From: Paenibacillus sp. 1001270B_150601_E10
Lineage (GTDB): Bacteria; Bacillota; Bacilli; Paenibacillales; Paenibacillaceae
NCBI RefSeq assembly: GCF_015558675.1
Contig: NZ_JADMOL010000022.1
Location: 1-49,726, forward strand
DNA: 49,726 nt
Reading direction: 5' to 3'
The translations under genes and the position numbers were made by a program. Numbering within the stretch: the first letter of the stretch is position 1; the number at the start of each line of letters is the position of its first letter. Under the pieces are notes generated by a model. The model searched no databases. It saw only the letters and a program-made list of their open reading frames with translations, and was not told the origin of the DNA. Below, in pieces: positions 8,963 through 17,827 of the stretch.

Positions 8963-9859
8963 ATGACATGGAATGTGCAAAGTAGTTATGAGATAAGTTC
9001 TCAGGATAAGGCAGGGAAGCTTTATCTTGTGGCGACACCAATCGGCAACCTTGAGGATATGACCTATCGCGCGGTAAGAATCTTGCAAGAGGTAGAGATT
9101 ATTGCTGCTGAGGATACAAGAGAGACGAGGAAGCTTCTGTCTCATTTTGATATACAGGGAAAAAAGCTGTACAGCCATCATGAGCATAATAAATGGTCAA
9201 GCGGCCCAGAGCTTGTACGTCTTATGGAGGAGGGGCAATCGATTGCGCTTGTGTCTGATGCAGGCTTGCCAGCAATCTCTGACCCAGGCGCAGAGCTTGT
9301 ACGGCTTGCCATCGATGCAGGCATCGCTGTAATCCCGATTCCAGGGGCGAATGCGGCGCTAAGCGCCCTTATTGCTTCTGGGCTAAGCACCGAGCGATTT
9401 TTATTCGTAGGCTTTCTGCCTAGAGACCGCAAGCGTATGGAAGAAGCGCTGCTCTCCTTTAAGCTGGAGCGGGGCAGTATCATGCTCTATGAATCTCCTC
9501 ACCGTGTCGTAAAGACGTTGGAGCGAATGCTTGAGGTGCTTGGAGATCGTCAGGTTGTGCTTGCCCGTGAATTAACGAAGCGCTACGAGCAGTTCATCCG
9601 AGGCAGCATCACGGAATGCTTAGGCTACCTATCGGATCATGCTCCGCTTGGTGAATGTGTGTTAGTGCTAGAAGGCATATCGGAAGAGATGAGGCTTCAA
9701 GAGCCGGACGCCATATGGTGGAACAGCTATTCCATTCACGATCATGTGGAGCATTATGAAGAGCAGGATGGGCTTTCACGCAAAGATGCGATGAAGGCAG
9801 CGGCGAAGGATCGTGGTGTATCCAAAAGGGATATTTACCAGGCATTGCTGGAAGAATAG
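8963..9859 (+). CDS. rsmI: 16S rRNA 2'-O-methyltransferase RsmI (YabC)
   Basis: RsmI methylates the 2'-OH of C1402 in 16S rRNA using SAM. The protein shows the tetrapyrrole-methylase-like fold motifs LYLVATPIGNLEDMTYRAV near the N-terminus, AAEDTRETRKLL, and VSDAGLPAISDPG, followed by PIPGANAALSALIASGL. I chose ATG 8963 (298 residues), with GGGGAATT just upstream, rather than an earlier start inside yabB; this gives a 2-base gap to yabB and suggests translational coupling. Confidence 0.95.
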   Translation: MTWNVQSSYEISSQDKAGKLYLVATPIGNLEDMTYRAVRILQEVEIIAAEDTRETRKLLSHFDIQGKKLYSHHEHNKWSSGPELVRLMEEGQSIALVSDAGLPAISDPGAELVRLAIDAGIAVIPIPGANAALSALIASGLSTERFLFVGFLPRDRKRMEEALLSFKLERGSIMLYESPHRVVKTLERMLEVLGDRQVVLARELTKRYEQFIRGSITECLGYLSDHAPLGECVLVLEGISEEMRLQEPDAIWWNSYSIHDHVEHYEEQDGLSRKDAMKAAAKDRGVSKRDIYQALLEE

Positions 9860-9954
9860 GTTTCAGCTTGTGAAAAACAAAAACGGGTATATGTTCCAAA
9901 ATGGAATAAAGGTTGGTTAAGCAGAGCATGATAGGAAAAAATAAGAGGAATAAA

Positions 9955-9981
9955 AGGGGATAAGTCTTGTGATTATCCCCT
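9955..9981. terminator. Hairpin between convergent rsmI and abrB
   Basis: The perfect 9-bp stem AGGGGATAA / TTATCCCCT is followed by TTTTATT on the reverse strand but not by a T run on the forward strand. It may back up the abrB terminator and block forward read-through. Confidence 0.5.
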
Positions 9982-10000
9982 ATAGCCATTATAGGATGGT

Positions 10001-10040
10001 AAAAAAAAGACCTCTATGGTTGGGTTCATAACCATAAAGG
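10001..10040 (-). terminator. abrB terminator
   Basis: On the reverse strand an 11-bp stem (one G-U pair) with an 8-base loop is followed by TCTTTTTTTT. It lies about 65 bases after the abrB stop. Confidence 0.9.
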
Positions 10041-10106
10041 CAAAAGGAAGATATGAAAAAGGTTAGAATTAACAGATGTAAGTAAAATTATTATAACCTA
10101 TTTTTC

Positions 10107-10361
10107 TTATTTTGTCACAGGTTGTGGGATTTCTGAAATACATTCGTAACAAACAATTTTTCCTTTGAAGTATGTAACGTTTTCTGCATTGCCGCAGAAG
10201 ATACAAGCTGGCTCATATTTCTTGAGCATAATGCGCTCGCCGTCTACGTAAATTTCAAGTGCGTCTTTCTCTCCGATGCCAAGCGTGCGGCGTAATTCAA
10301 TCGGAATAACGACACGACCAAGCTCGTCAACCTTACGGACGATACCTGTAGATTTCATCAT
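10107..10361 (-). CDS. abrB: Transition-state regulator AbrB with CxxC...CxxC tail
   Basis: AbrB is a dimeric DNA-binding repressor of post-exponential genes. The first 50 residues (KSTGIVRKVDELGRVVIPIELRRTLGI...LEIYVDGERIMLKKY) are the conserved swapped-hairpin DNA-binding domain, nearly the B. subtilis sequence. The C-terminal part differs: the protein is 84 residues rather than about 96 and has CIFC (53-56) and CYEC (71-74), which look like a small zinc site, a form common in Paenibacillus. The start is ATG 10361 or the next codon 10358; GAGGAGAG lies upstream on the reverse strand. The promoter at 10431-10459 and the Spo0A box at 10401-10410 fit repression by Spo0A~P. Confidence 0.93.
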   Translation of the reverse strand: MMKSTGIVRKVDELGRVVIPIELRRTLGIGEKDALEIYVDGERIMLKKYEPACIFCGNAENVTYFKGKIVCYECISEIPQPVTK

Positions 10362-10400
10362 AAATCATCGCTCTCCTCTTTATGCTTAGATATGTCATGA

Positions 10401-10410
10401 TTCGACAAAA
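10401..10410 (-). promoter_or_regulatory. Spo0A box in the abrB leader
   Basis: TTCGACAAAA is the reverse complement of TTTTGTCGAA, a full match to the 0A box. It lies about 15-24 bases downstream of the inferred abrB start site, where Spo0A~P represses abrB in B. subtilis. Confidence 0.6.
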
Positions 10411-10430
10411 TTCTATGTTTGCTGGTATAT

Positions 10431-10459
10431 ATCGTACCAACCATTCCCATATTCGTCAA
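10431..10459 (-). promoter_or_regulatory. Sigma-A promoter of abrB
   Basis: On the reverse strand TTGACG (10459-10454), a 17-base spacer and TACGAT (10436-10431) form a good vegetative promoter directed at abrB. Confidence 0.65.
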
Positions 10460-10621
10460 CTAGTAAAAGCACGAGATTGTGTGTTAATTTATGGTTGTTT
10501 TCATAGAATGTTCTTGTTTTTACGTGTTTTTTATGCTTTATTCAGGTAAGAACTATCATGTTTGAACAGCAGTGGAAGTTTTTATCAAGGATATATAGCA
10601 AGAATACCCATTAATTGTTTA

Positions 10622-10660
10622 TTCGACATTCATGATTTTCGTGTCGGAAATTTGTCGAAT
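10622..10660 (+). promoter_or_regulatory. Cluster of three Spo0A-like boxes before the HD-domain gene
   Basis: TTCGACA (10622-10628, reverse orientation, perfect), TGTCGGAAA (10642-10650, one mismatch) and TTTGTCGAAT (10651-10660, perfect) occur within 39 bases, ending 57 bases before the gene start at 10717. No clear -35/-10 pair was found between them and the gene. The rest of 10362-10716 holds the abrB promoter region. Confidence 0.5.
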
Positions 10661-10716
10661 TGGTAAGAGGTAATGAACATATATTCAATTATTTTACATG
10701 GATAGGAGGGGAATTT

Positions 10717-12012
10717 ATGATGTTAAGGGAAGAAAAGGTATTTAAGGATCCCGTACACAATTATGTACATGTTCAAGACCGGACAATATGGGATCTGATC
10801 AACACGAGGGAATTTCAACGATTACGCAGAATAAGGCAGCTCGGCACCTCTTATTTGACCTTTCATGGGGCAGAACACAGCCGGTTCTCTCATTCTCTTG
10901 GAGTATATGAGATTACAAGACGGATTGTTTCTCAGTTTGAGCGCCATCATATGGAGGAGTGGTCGGCGGAAGACCGGCTTGTAGCCTTGTGCGCAGCGCT
11001 GCTTCACGATGTGGGGCATGGTCCCTTCTCTCATTCCATAGAAGATGCCTTTCAGGTTCATCATGAAGACTGGACATGCCGCATTTTATTAGAAGATACT
11101 CACATTCGAAGCGTACTTGAGCAGGTGAGTGCAGACTTCCCCGAACAGGTTGCATCCGTGATTCAAAAGACGCATCCGCACCCGATCGTTGTGAATCTTG
11201 TAACCGGACCATTGGATGCAGATCGGATGGACTACTTGCTTCGTGATGCCTATTATACAGGTGTTCATTATGGCACCTTTGATTTGGATCGGATCCTTCG
11301 GGTCTTACGTCCTTACCAGGGGCGGATTGTGGTCAAGGAAAGCGGCATGCATGCGGTGGAGCATTATCTTATGAGTCGCTACCAGATGTATTGGCAGGTT
11401 TATTTCCATCCGGTCACAAGGAGCTCTGAGCTTCTCCTTCGTTTAATTTTCCGAAGAGCAAAGGAATTGTATCAATGCGGCTATCTGTTTCAGTATTTTC
11501 TGCCTCCTCTGGATGCCTTGTTTGAGAATCGGATGAATGCCTCAACGTACACACAATTAGATGAAGCATTTGTGCAAACGATGTTTATGCAGTGGATGCG
11601 AGAGCAGGATGATCGATTAGCAGAGCTTTGCCAGCGATTTATGGAGCGAAGACTATATAAATATGTAGAAGTCGACCATTTGAATGAGGAGCGCAAAGCT
11701 TTCCTGAGAAGGCAGTGGGCCGAGGCAGGGCTAGATCCTTCTTATGACCTATGGTTTGATGCACCAACTGATATGCCTTATGATGTGTATCGGACAGGAG
11801 ATAAGCCCACCCTTCAGCACATCATGCTGCTCACCAATCATGATGAAGAACTGGTAGAACTGTCTAAGAAGTCCGATATTGTACGCTCGATCAGCGGGCT
11901 GCACCGAGGCAAGCACTATATTTATTTCCCAATGGATAAAGTAAAGCAGGTACAAGCTTCCCTCTCTAAAGAGGCAAGAGAACTTTTGAAGCTGGATAAG
12001 GCTCATTTATAA
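10717..12012 (+). CDS. HD-domain phosphohydrolase (YwfO family)
   Basis: The 431-residue protein is a YwfO/SAMHD1-like HD superfamily phosphohydrolase. It has EHSRFSHSLG (His in metal motif) near residues 53-62, then LLHDVGHGPFSH with the HD pair at about 97-98, and later LDADRMDYLLRDAYYTG. Related enzymes act on nucleotides such as dNTPs; the substrate here is unknown. The start is ATG 10717 with GGAGGG 6 bases upstream. In B. subtilis metS is at this location between abrB and tatD; ywfO is elsewhere. The Spo0A-box cluster upstream suggests expression tied to entry into sporulation. Confidence 0.87.
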   Translation: MMLREEKVFKDPVHNYVHVQDRTIWDLINTREFQRLRRIRQLGTSYLTFHGAEHSRFSHSLGVYEITRRIVSQFERHHMEEWSAEDRLVALCAALLHDVGHGPFSHSIEDAFQVHHEDWTCRILLEDTHIRSVLEQVSADFPEQVASVIQKTHPHPIVVNLVTGPLDADRMDYLLRDAYYTGVHYGTFDLDRILRVLRPYQGRIVVKESGMHAVEHYLMSRYQMYWQVYFHPVTRSSELLLRLIFRRAKELYQCGYLFQYFLPPLDALFENRMNASTYTQLDEAFVQTMFMQWMREQDDRLAELCQRFMERRLYKYVEVDHLNEERKAFLRRQWAEAGLDPSYDLWFDAPTDMPYDVYRTGDKPTLQHIMLLTNHDEELVELSKKSDIVRSISGLHRGKHYIYFPMDKVKQVQASLSKEARELLKLDKAHL

Positions 12013-12088
12013 TATTTCATTGCAGCAATGAGTGGTGAGAACCATAGATTGATGTGGACTGCAGGAAGACACAAGGAGTGAACGCAAG

Positions 12089-12856
12089 ATGATTTTTGAT
12101 ACACATACCCATCTCGATAACGAAGCATTTGATGAAGACCGCGATCAGGTGATTGCGCGCGCCGTGGAAGAAGGCGTAACACGAATGGTGAATATCGGCT
12201 TTAATCGCGAGACGATTCCGACTACGATGGCGCTGGCGGAGAAGTATCCGTTTATTTATGCGGCTGTAGGCTGGCATCCCGTTGATGCGATAACGATGAA
12301 GGAAGGCGATCTAGACTGGATCGCAAAGCTGACGGAGCATGAGAAGGTAGTTGCCATCGGGGAGATTGGCCTTGATTATCACTGGGATACCTCTCCAAAG
12401 GATGTGCAGCAGCGTGTGTTCCGTGAGCAAATTGGGCTGGCTCGTGACCTTAGAATGCCGATTATCATTCATAATCGGGAAGCCCATGAGGATATTGTTC
12501 GTATTCTGCGTGAGGAGAATGCCAAGGAGGTTGGCGGCATTATGCATGCCTTCTCGGGCAGCTGGGAGACAGCCAAAATGTGTCTGGATATGGGCTTCTA
12601 TATTTCCTTTGGGGGACCGGTAACGTTCAAAAATGCCAAGCAGCCGAAAGAGGTGCTGAAGCAGGTTCCGATGGATCGTTTGCTAGTGGAAACAGACTCT
12701 CCTTATCTTACGCCTCACCCATTCCGCGGGAAGCGTAATGAGTCCTCTTATGTACGTCTTGTAGCGGAGATGGGAGCTGGATTAAAAGACATGGATTTTG
12801 AAGAATTTTGCAAAATTACGACGTCGAATGCACTTACATGTTTTGACATACGATGA
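12089..12856 (+). CDS. tatD: TatD-family metal-dependent DNase (YabD)
   Basis: The 255-residue TIM-barrel hydrolase has the metal-binding N-terminus FDTHTHLD (residues 3-10), GEIGLDYH, and later HNREAHED, MHAFSGS and VETDSPYLTP, the standard TatD signature. It acts as a 3'-5' exonuclease or deoxyribonuclease with Mg2+. The start is ATG 12089 with AAGGAGTGA upstream. It is followed by a 689-base region holding the c-di-AMP riboswitch of the next gene; no terminator is obvious after the stop. Confidence 0.94.
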   Translation: MIFDTHTHLDNEAFDEDRDQVIARAVEEGVTRMVNIGFNRETIPTTMALAEKYPFIYAAVGWHPVDAITMKEGDLDWIAKLTEHEKVVAIGEIGLDYHWDTSPKDVQQRVFREQIGLARDLRMPIIIHNREAHEDIVRILREENAKEVGGIMHAFSGSWETAKMCLDMGFYISFGGPVTFKNAKQPKEVLKQVPMDRLLVETDSPYLTPHPFRGKRNESSYVRLVAEMGAGLKDMDFEEFCKITTSNALTCFDIR

Positions 12857-12978
12857 AAAACAGAGAAAAACTAATGAAATTTTAACCTACGACAATAATT
12901 AAATGAGTTTTATTTGGTAAATGGCGTATTTCGGTTTTATTTTGATTGTTTTTAGCTTATAACGGTTTTGAGTAAGTC

Positions 12979-13008
12979 TTTACAACTTTGTCATAAACAC
13001 GATATGAT
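12979..13008 (+). promoter_or_regulatory. Sigma-A promoter for the riboswitch leader and yabE
   Basis: TTTACA (12979-12984), an 18-base spacer and TATGAT (13003-13008) would start transcription about 40 bases before the c-di-AMP aptamer. Confidence 0.55.
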
Positions 13009-13055
13009 TTCTCTCAGAAGTTCGAATGAACTTGAATATTGTTCCAACGAACCAG

Positions 13056-13231
13056 TAACGCTGAATCTTCTGCTAAAAAGAAGAGCGGGGGAACCAAAAG
13101 CAGGTTGCGAGTGCCGCGCAGCTTGTGGAGTGTATCCTTGGGGTGAATTACGAACGATCGAGCCATGAGCCGATCCGTTCGGATAGGGCGACTCTCATAG
13201 CCCGAATCCGACAGCTAACCTCGCAAGCGTA
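13056..13231 (+). ncRNA. c-di-AMP (ydaO/yuaA) riboswitch
   Basis: The conserved blocks of the ydaO/yuaA aptamer are present in order: a 5' hairpin followed by GCGGGGGAACCA (near 13085-13096), TTGGGGTGAAT (around 13138-13149), GGGCGACTC, then AGCCCGAATCCGACAGCTAA and CCTCGCAAGCGT. The closing P1 helix pairs ACGCT (13058-13062) with AGCGT (13226-13230). This class binds cyclic di-AMP and, when bound, normally favours termination; an intrinsic terminator follows at 13286. It precedes a cell-wall hydrolase-type gene, a common target of this class. Confidence 0.93.
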
Positions 13232-13285
13232 AAGAGAGAGGTCCTCGTGTAGAGCCCTGAACATTGGATGATGTTTGGGTCTATG

Positions 13286-13335
13286 AAAGAAGCCACGAAA
13301 GAGATCCCTCTTGCGGAAGGCTTCTTTGTGTTTTT
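13286..13335 (+). terminator. Riboswitch-controlled terminator
   Basis: The stem AAAGAAGCC / GGCTTCTTT, with an inner AAGAG/CTCTT helix, is followed by GTGTTTTTA. It lies 55 bases after the aptamer and 210 bases before yabE, the expected expression platform. Confidence 0.8.
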
Positions 13336-13545
13336 ACGGCTTACGATCCTTGCATCCATGCGACGAGCATAATGGTTACAATGTGTTCATAGGTTGTAAG
13401 AACAGGAGGTGGGCAGCAAGATTACTGGTGTTGGGGTGAAGATCAGCATGAGGCACACGCTCGTTCTTCACTAAAATACTTAATAGTCGCGTCAGATGTA
13501 TCATGCATAACTCTCGACGGCGGGACTATGAAGGAGGACCGAGAA

Positions 13546-14715
13546 ATGGGAAACCTCGTGAATAACGAACCCCATGATCCCCGATCATCCAGCAAGTCGC
13601 TCGCATTAAAGTGGAAGCATGAAAATATGCGTGTTGTTTCTGTAATTGCAGTTGTTGCTATCGCAATTACGCTTGTAAGTGTATTAGTAGGTTTTAGTTA
13701 TCAGAAGAAGACGGTCTCTCTGTTCATTGATGGACAAGAGAACACCATAGAGACACGCAAGTCCACGCTACGCGATGTTTTGGATGAGCACGCGATAGCA
13801 TTAGGGGCACATGATAAAGTATCCATGATGTTGGATACGGAGCTTGAAGATGGCGTATCGGTAAGCATTAAACGTGCGAAGCCGGTACAGGTAACCGTAG
13901 ATGGCAAGACCAATACGCTGTATACGACAGAAGATCGTGTATCGAATGCCTTGGAGGGCTTCAACGTAACCGTGAACCCGCTCGATAAGGTATTCCCAGA
14001 TAACAGTACAGCGATCTCTAAAGATATGGAGATCAAAGTAGTGCGCATCACAAAAGATGTGGAGACAAGAGAAGTCAAAGTTCCTTTCAAAACGGTGAAG
14101 CAGGCGAATGCTGACATGAAGAAGGGTACGACAAAGACTGTCCAGCAAGGACAGCAGGGTGTTGTCCTCCAAAACATCGAGAACACATATCAAGATGGTA
14201 AACTGGTTCATTCCGAACTTGTAGAGAAGAAGGTTCAGGCGAAGACCGTGAATAAGATTGTTGCTTATGGAACGAAGAAGGAGCCAGAGGTGCAGGTGCT
14301 GTCTGCAAGCACGAATAACCTTGCTACGCGCAATGCATCAGGAAGCTCGGGCTCATCCTCAAAATCATCTAGCAATGTTTCTAAAGACGGTATTAACTTT
14401 AAATACAAGCAAAAGCTAACGAACGTGCAGCTTACTGCTTATACAGAGCAGCCTGGTTCTGCAGGTGCCAAAACAGCCTCCGGAACGAAAGTAACCGAAG
14501 GTCGTACGATCGCGGTTGACCCAGATGTGGTACCGCTTGGCTGGTGGGTGTATATTGAAGGCTACGGCTTCTACCGTGCAGAGGATACGGGGGGAGCAGT
14601 CAAAGGCAAGATCATGGATATCTACTTCGATAGCTCCAGTCAAGTGAAGCGCTTTGGTCGTAAAAAGGGCAATACTGTATATGTGATTGGTCCAGTTAAG
14701 CCTGAGGCAAACTAA
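13546..14715 (+). CDS. yabE: YabE-like cell-wall protein: DUF348, G5 and 3D domains
   Basis: This 389-residue exported protein is a putative peptidoglycan-cleaving enzyme of the YabE/Rpf-related group. After a membrane anchor (about residues 30-50) come two DUF348 repeats (about 55-160), a G5 domain (about 170-250), a Ser/Gly-rich linker and a C-terminal 3D domain with AVDPDVVPLG, AEDTGG and KIMDIYF carrying the conserved aspartates. The start is ATG 13546, 8 bases after AAGGAGG (13531-13537); an upstream in-frame ATG at 13528 would lie before that site. The preceding c-di-AMP riboswitch ties its expression to the cell-wall and potassium signal c-di-AMP. Confidence 0.92.
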   Translation: MGNLVNNEPHDPRSSSKSLALKWKHENMRVVSVIAVVAIAITLVSVLVGFSYQKKTVSLFIDGQENTIETRKSTLRDVLDEHAIALGAHDKVSMMLDTELEDGVSVSIKRAKPVQVTVDGKTNTLYTTEDRVSNALEGFNVTVNPLDKVFPDNSTAISKDMEIKVVRITKDVETREVKVPFKTVKQANADMKKGTTKTVQQGQQGVVLQNIENTYQDGKLVHSELVEKKVQAKTVNKIVAYGTKKEPEVQVLSASTNNLATRNASGSSGSSSKSSSNVSKDGINFKYKQKLTNVQLTAYTEQPGSAGAKTASGTKVTEGRTIAVDPDVVPLGWWVYIEGYGFYRAEDTGGAVKGKIMDIYFDSSSQVKRFGRKKGNTVYVIGPVKPEAN

Positions 14716-14793
14716 CAGGTTCGAGTTGGATAAGCGCGTAGATAATAGCTGTGTTTTTATGATATAGTAATCCATAACCAATTATGTCATGCT

Positions 14794-14820
14794 AAGAAGA
14801 GGGGAAGCCCTCTTCTTTTG
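14794..14820 (+). terminator. yabE terminator
   Basis: A perfect 10-bp stem AAGAAGAGGG / CCCTCTTCTT with a GAAG loop is followed by TTTTG. Confidence 0.85.
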
Positions 14821-14856
14821 TATTTTATTCGTAAAGCGAGGAAAGGAGCGGTTCCA

Positions 14857-15393
14857 TTGATCCGCGAAGTCATAGTCGTCGAAGGAAGAGACGATACGGT
14901 TGCCATTAAGCGAGCGGTGGACGCAGATACGATTGAGACCGGTGGATCTGCGCTCAATGAGATGACCTTTAAACGAATCGCGCTGGCGCAGGATCGTCGG
15001 GGCGTTATTATATTTACCGATCCTGACTTTGCTGGAGAACGCATTCGCAAGGCTGTTGCGCAGCGTGTTCCAGGCTGCAAGCATGCCTTTATTACAAAAA
15101 AAGAAGCCTTGGCTAAGGGAGATATCGGCGTGGAGAATGCTTCGCCTGAGGCGATACGCCATGCACTAGCCAATGTACGCACGGAAATGCCCTCTCCAGC
15201 CGGACAACCCCTGACCTGGGGGGATCTTATAGAAGCGGGACTAACGGCTCATACAGGCTCTTCTGAGCGCCGTATGAGGCTAGGGGAGATCCTTGGGATC
15301 GGCTATTGCAATGCCAAGCAGTTTTTGAAGCGCTGCACAGCGTTTCAGATTACCCGCGAGGAATTTGAGGAAGCCTTGGACAAGCTGGATTAG
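14857..15393 (+). CDS. rnmV: Ribonuclease M5 (Toprim)
   Basis: RNase M5 matures 5S rRNA from its precursor. The 178-residue protein begins with the Toprim motif VIVVEGRDDT, followed by GVIIFTDPDFAGERIR with the DxD-type acidic pair, and ends with the family's C-terminal region (GEILGIGYCNAKQFLKR). I chose TTG 14857, 8 bases after AAAGGAG (14842-14848); an earlier in-frame TTG lies inside the yabE terminator. ksgA follows, as in B. subtilis. Confidence 0.93.
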   Translation: MIREVIVVEGRDDTVAIKRAVDADTIETGGSALNEMTFKRIALAQDRRGVIIFTDPDFAGERIRKAVAQRVPGCKHAFITKKEALAKGDIGVENASPEAIRHALANVRTEMPSPAGQPLTWGDLIEAGLTAHTGSSERRMRLGEILGIGYCNAKQFLKRCTAFQITREEFEEALDKLD

Positions 15394-15455
15394 CCTTTTC
15401 CTTATGACGGAATGGATAAGCCTTTAACGATACGTTAAAGCTGTACGATAAATGA

Positions 15456-16388
<933 letters not shown>

Positions 16389-16423
16389 TCGTTACCCTTT
16401 TTCTATAAATTGAAAATAAAAAG

Positions 16424-16452
16424 CACCAAATGCGACTCCCGCCCATAAGATA
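16424..16452 (+). promoter_or_regulatory. Candidate sigma-K promoter of yabG
   Basis: CAC (16424-16426) and, after 17 bases, CATAAGATA (16444-16452) match the sigma-K pattern mAC-16/17-CATAnnnTA. B. subtilis yabG is sigma-K dependent. The start site would fall near 16459, giving a leader of only about 14 bases that begins at the Shine-Dalgarno site. Confidence 0.55.
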
Positions 16453-16472
16453 CTTCAGAGGTGATAGAGCCT

Positions 16473-17375
16473 ATGAAGACAGGAGATCTGGTCGTACGGA
16501 AATCTTACGGTGGGGACATTACGTTCCGAATTGAAGGCATATACAAGGATATGACTCTTCTGAAGGGAGTCGATTATCGTCTTATTGCGGATTCGCCCGT
16601 GACTGACTTGGTTAATGCCACAGCCAGCACAGTAAAAAGGCGCTCTCAGCAGGCCCATATCAAGATGCTTCAATCCGTGGAGGCCCTTGAGCTTGATCGA
16701 AGACGGCAAAAAGAAAAGAGGCCCTTGGACAGTCTGTTTCCAGGGACATCAGCGGGGAACGGGAATATATCCCATTTTGAGGTGCCAGGCAAGGTGCTTC
16801 ATTTAGACGGTGACCCTAACTATTTGCAAAAGAGCATGACATTATATCGCCAGCTTCGCGTACCCGCAGAAGGTCATTATATTCAAGAGGGCAGCATGGC
16901 AGATGCTGTGTATCGGCTGCTCCCTGTATCAAGACCTGACATTATCGTGGTAACAGGCCACGATGGTGTGCTGAAGAATTTGAAGCATCGCGATTTGTAC
17001 AGCTTGCAGAGCTATAAGAATTCCCAGAACTTCGTCAATGCCGTCAAAAATGCGAGGCAATACGAGAAGCATCTGGATATGCTTACGGTTGTTGCAGGTG
17101 CCTGCCAATCCCACTTTGAAGCGCTAATTGGAGCTGGAGCGAACTTTGCGAGCAGTCCCGGCAGAATTATGATACACGCGCTTGATCCAGTGTATGTGGC
17201 TGCCAAGGCGTCCTACACGTCCATTCGCGATACGCTGAGCATTGCCGATATTGCCCCCCATACGATGACGGGGACAGAAGGTCTAGGCGGTATTGAAACA
17301 AGGGGAAGCTATCGAGTGGGAATGCCGGATTGGAAAGATCTTTCGACCCTTCAAGTTACCCCTTCTGTTATATAA
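16473..17375 (+). CDS. yabG: Sporulation-specific protease YabG
   Basis: YabG is a mother-cell cysteine-type protease that processes spore coat proteins after their assembly. The 300-residue protein has the family N-terminus (GDLVVRKSYGGDITFRI), the VLHLDGDPNYL and PDIIVVTGHDG regions, and the AGACQSHFEALIGAGANFASSPGRIMIHALDP block that contains the conserved cysteine and histidine. I chose ATG 16473, with AGAGGTGAT just upstream, over an in-frame GTG at 16461; this matches the B. subtilis start (290 residues). Confidence 0.94.
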   Translation: MKTGDLVVRKSYGGDITFRIEGIYKDMTLLKGVDYRLIADSPVTDLVNATASTVKRRSQQAHIKMLQSVEALELDRRRQKEKRPLDSLFPGTSAGNGNISHFEVPGKVLHLDGDPNYLQKSMTLYRQLRVPAEGHYIQEGSMADAVYRLLPVSRPDIIVVTGHDGVLKNLKHRDLYSLQSYKNSQNFVNAVKNARQYEKHLDMLTVVAGACQSHFEALIGAGANFASSPGRIMIHALDPVYVAAKASYTSIRDTLSIADIAPHTMTGTEGLGGIETRGSYRVGMPDWKDLSTLQVTPSVI

Positions 17376-17443
17376 ATAAAGGCAAATTGAAGGCATAAAA
17401 TTTAGGATTTTGCACATTCTACAAAGTTATATAAAAAAACTTA

Positions 17444-17473
17444 TTGACATGATTTGATAATCGTTGTTATAAT
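17444..17473 (+). promoter_or_regulatory. Upstream consensus sigma-A promoter of veg
   Basis: Perfect TTGACA (17444-17449) and TATAAT (17468-17473) with an 18-base spacer, preceded by an A/T-rich tract. Confidence 0.85.
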
Positions 17474-17485
17474 AATTTATTTAAT

Positions 17486-17515
17486 TTGACATTACCGCCT
17501 CGCTTGTTATATAAT
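17486..17515 (+). promoter_or_regulatory. Downstream consensus sigma-A promoter of veg
   Basis: A second perfect TTGACA (17486-17491) and TATAAT (17510-17515), again with an 18-base spacer, lies exactly 42 bases after the first. Confidence 0.85.
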
Positions 17516-17541
17516 GGACAAGGAAAGAGGTGGTAGTTGTA

Positions 17542-17817
17542 ATGGCAAAAAACACTTTGCTGGAAATTCGTCGTAGTCTTGAAGCTCATGTTGGTCAAAA
17601 GATCTTGCTCCGAGCGAATGGCGGCCGCCGTAAGATGGTTGAACGCTCAGGTGTGTTGGAAGAAACCTACCCTTCTGTGTTTATTGTTAAATTGGACCAG
17701 GAGCAGAACGCATTTAAGCGTGTCTCCTACAGTTATGCAGATATACTGACAGACGCGGTACAAGTATCCGTCTGCAATGATAACGGCGAGATGAAGCTTG
17801 ACTTTATGCGCAGTTAA
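17542..17817 (+). CDS. veg: Veg protein
   Basis: The 91-residue Veg protein has the conserved block [27 protein letters not shown] followed by [14 protein letters not shown]. In B. subtilis Veg stimulates biofilm gene expression by antagonising SinR. The start is ATG 17542, 8 bases after AGAGGTGG; an in-frame GTG at 17530 would overlap that site. Two perfect sigma-A promoters and a strong terminator bracket it, predicting very high monocistronic expression, as known for veg. Confidence 0.96.
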   Translation: MAKNTLLEIRRSLEAHVGQKILLRANGGRRKMVERSGVLEETYPSVFIVKLDQEQNAFKRVSYSYADILTDAVQVSVCNDNGEMKLDFMRS

Positions 17818-17827
17818 TATTACTTCT

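Noticed and set aside
12968-13168. Small forward open frame of 66 codons before yabE
   Set aside because: It runs through the c-di-AMP aptamer, whose conserved sequence explains the region.
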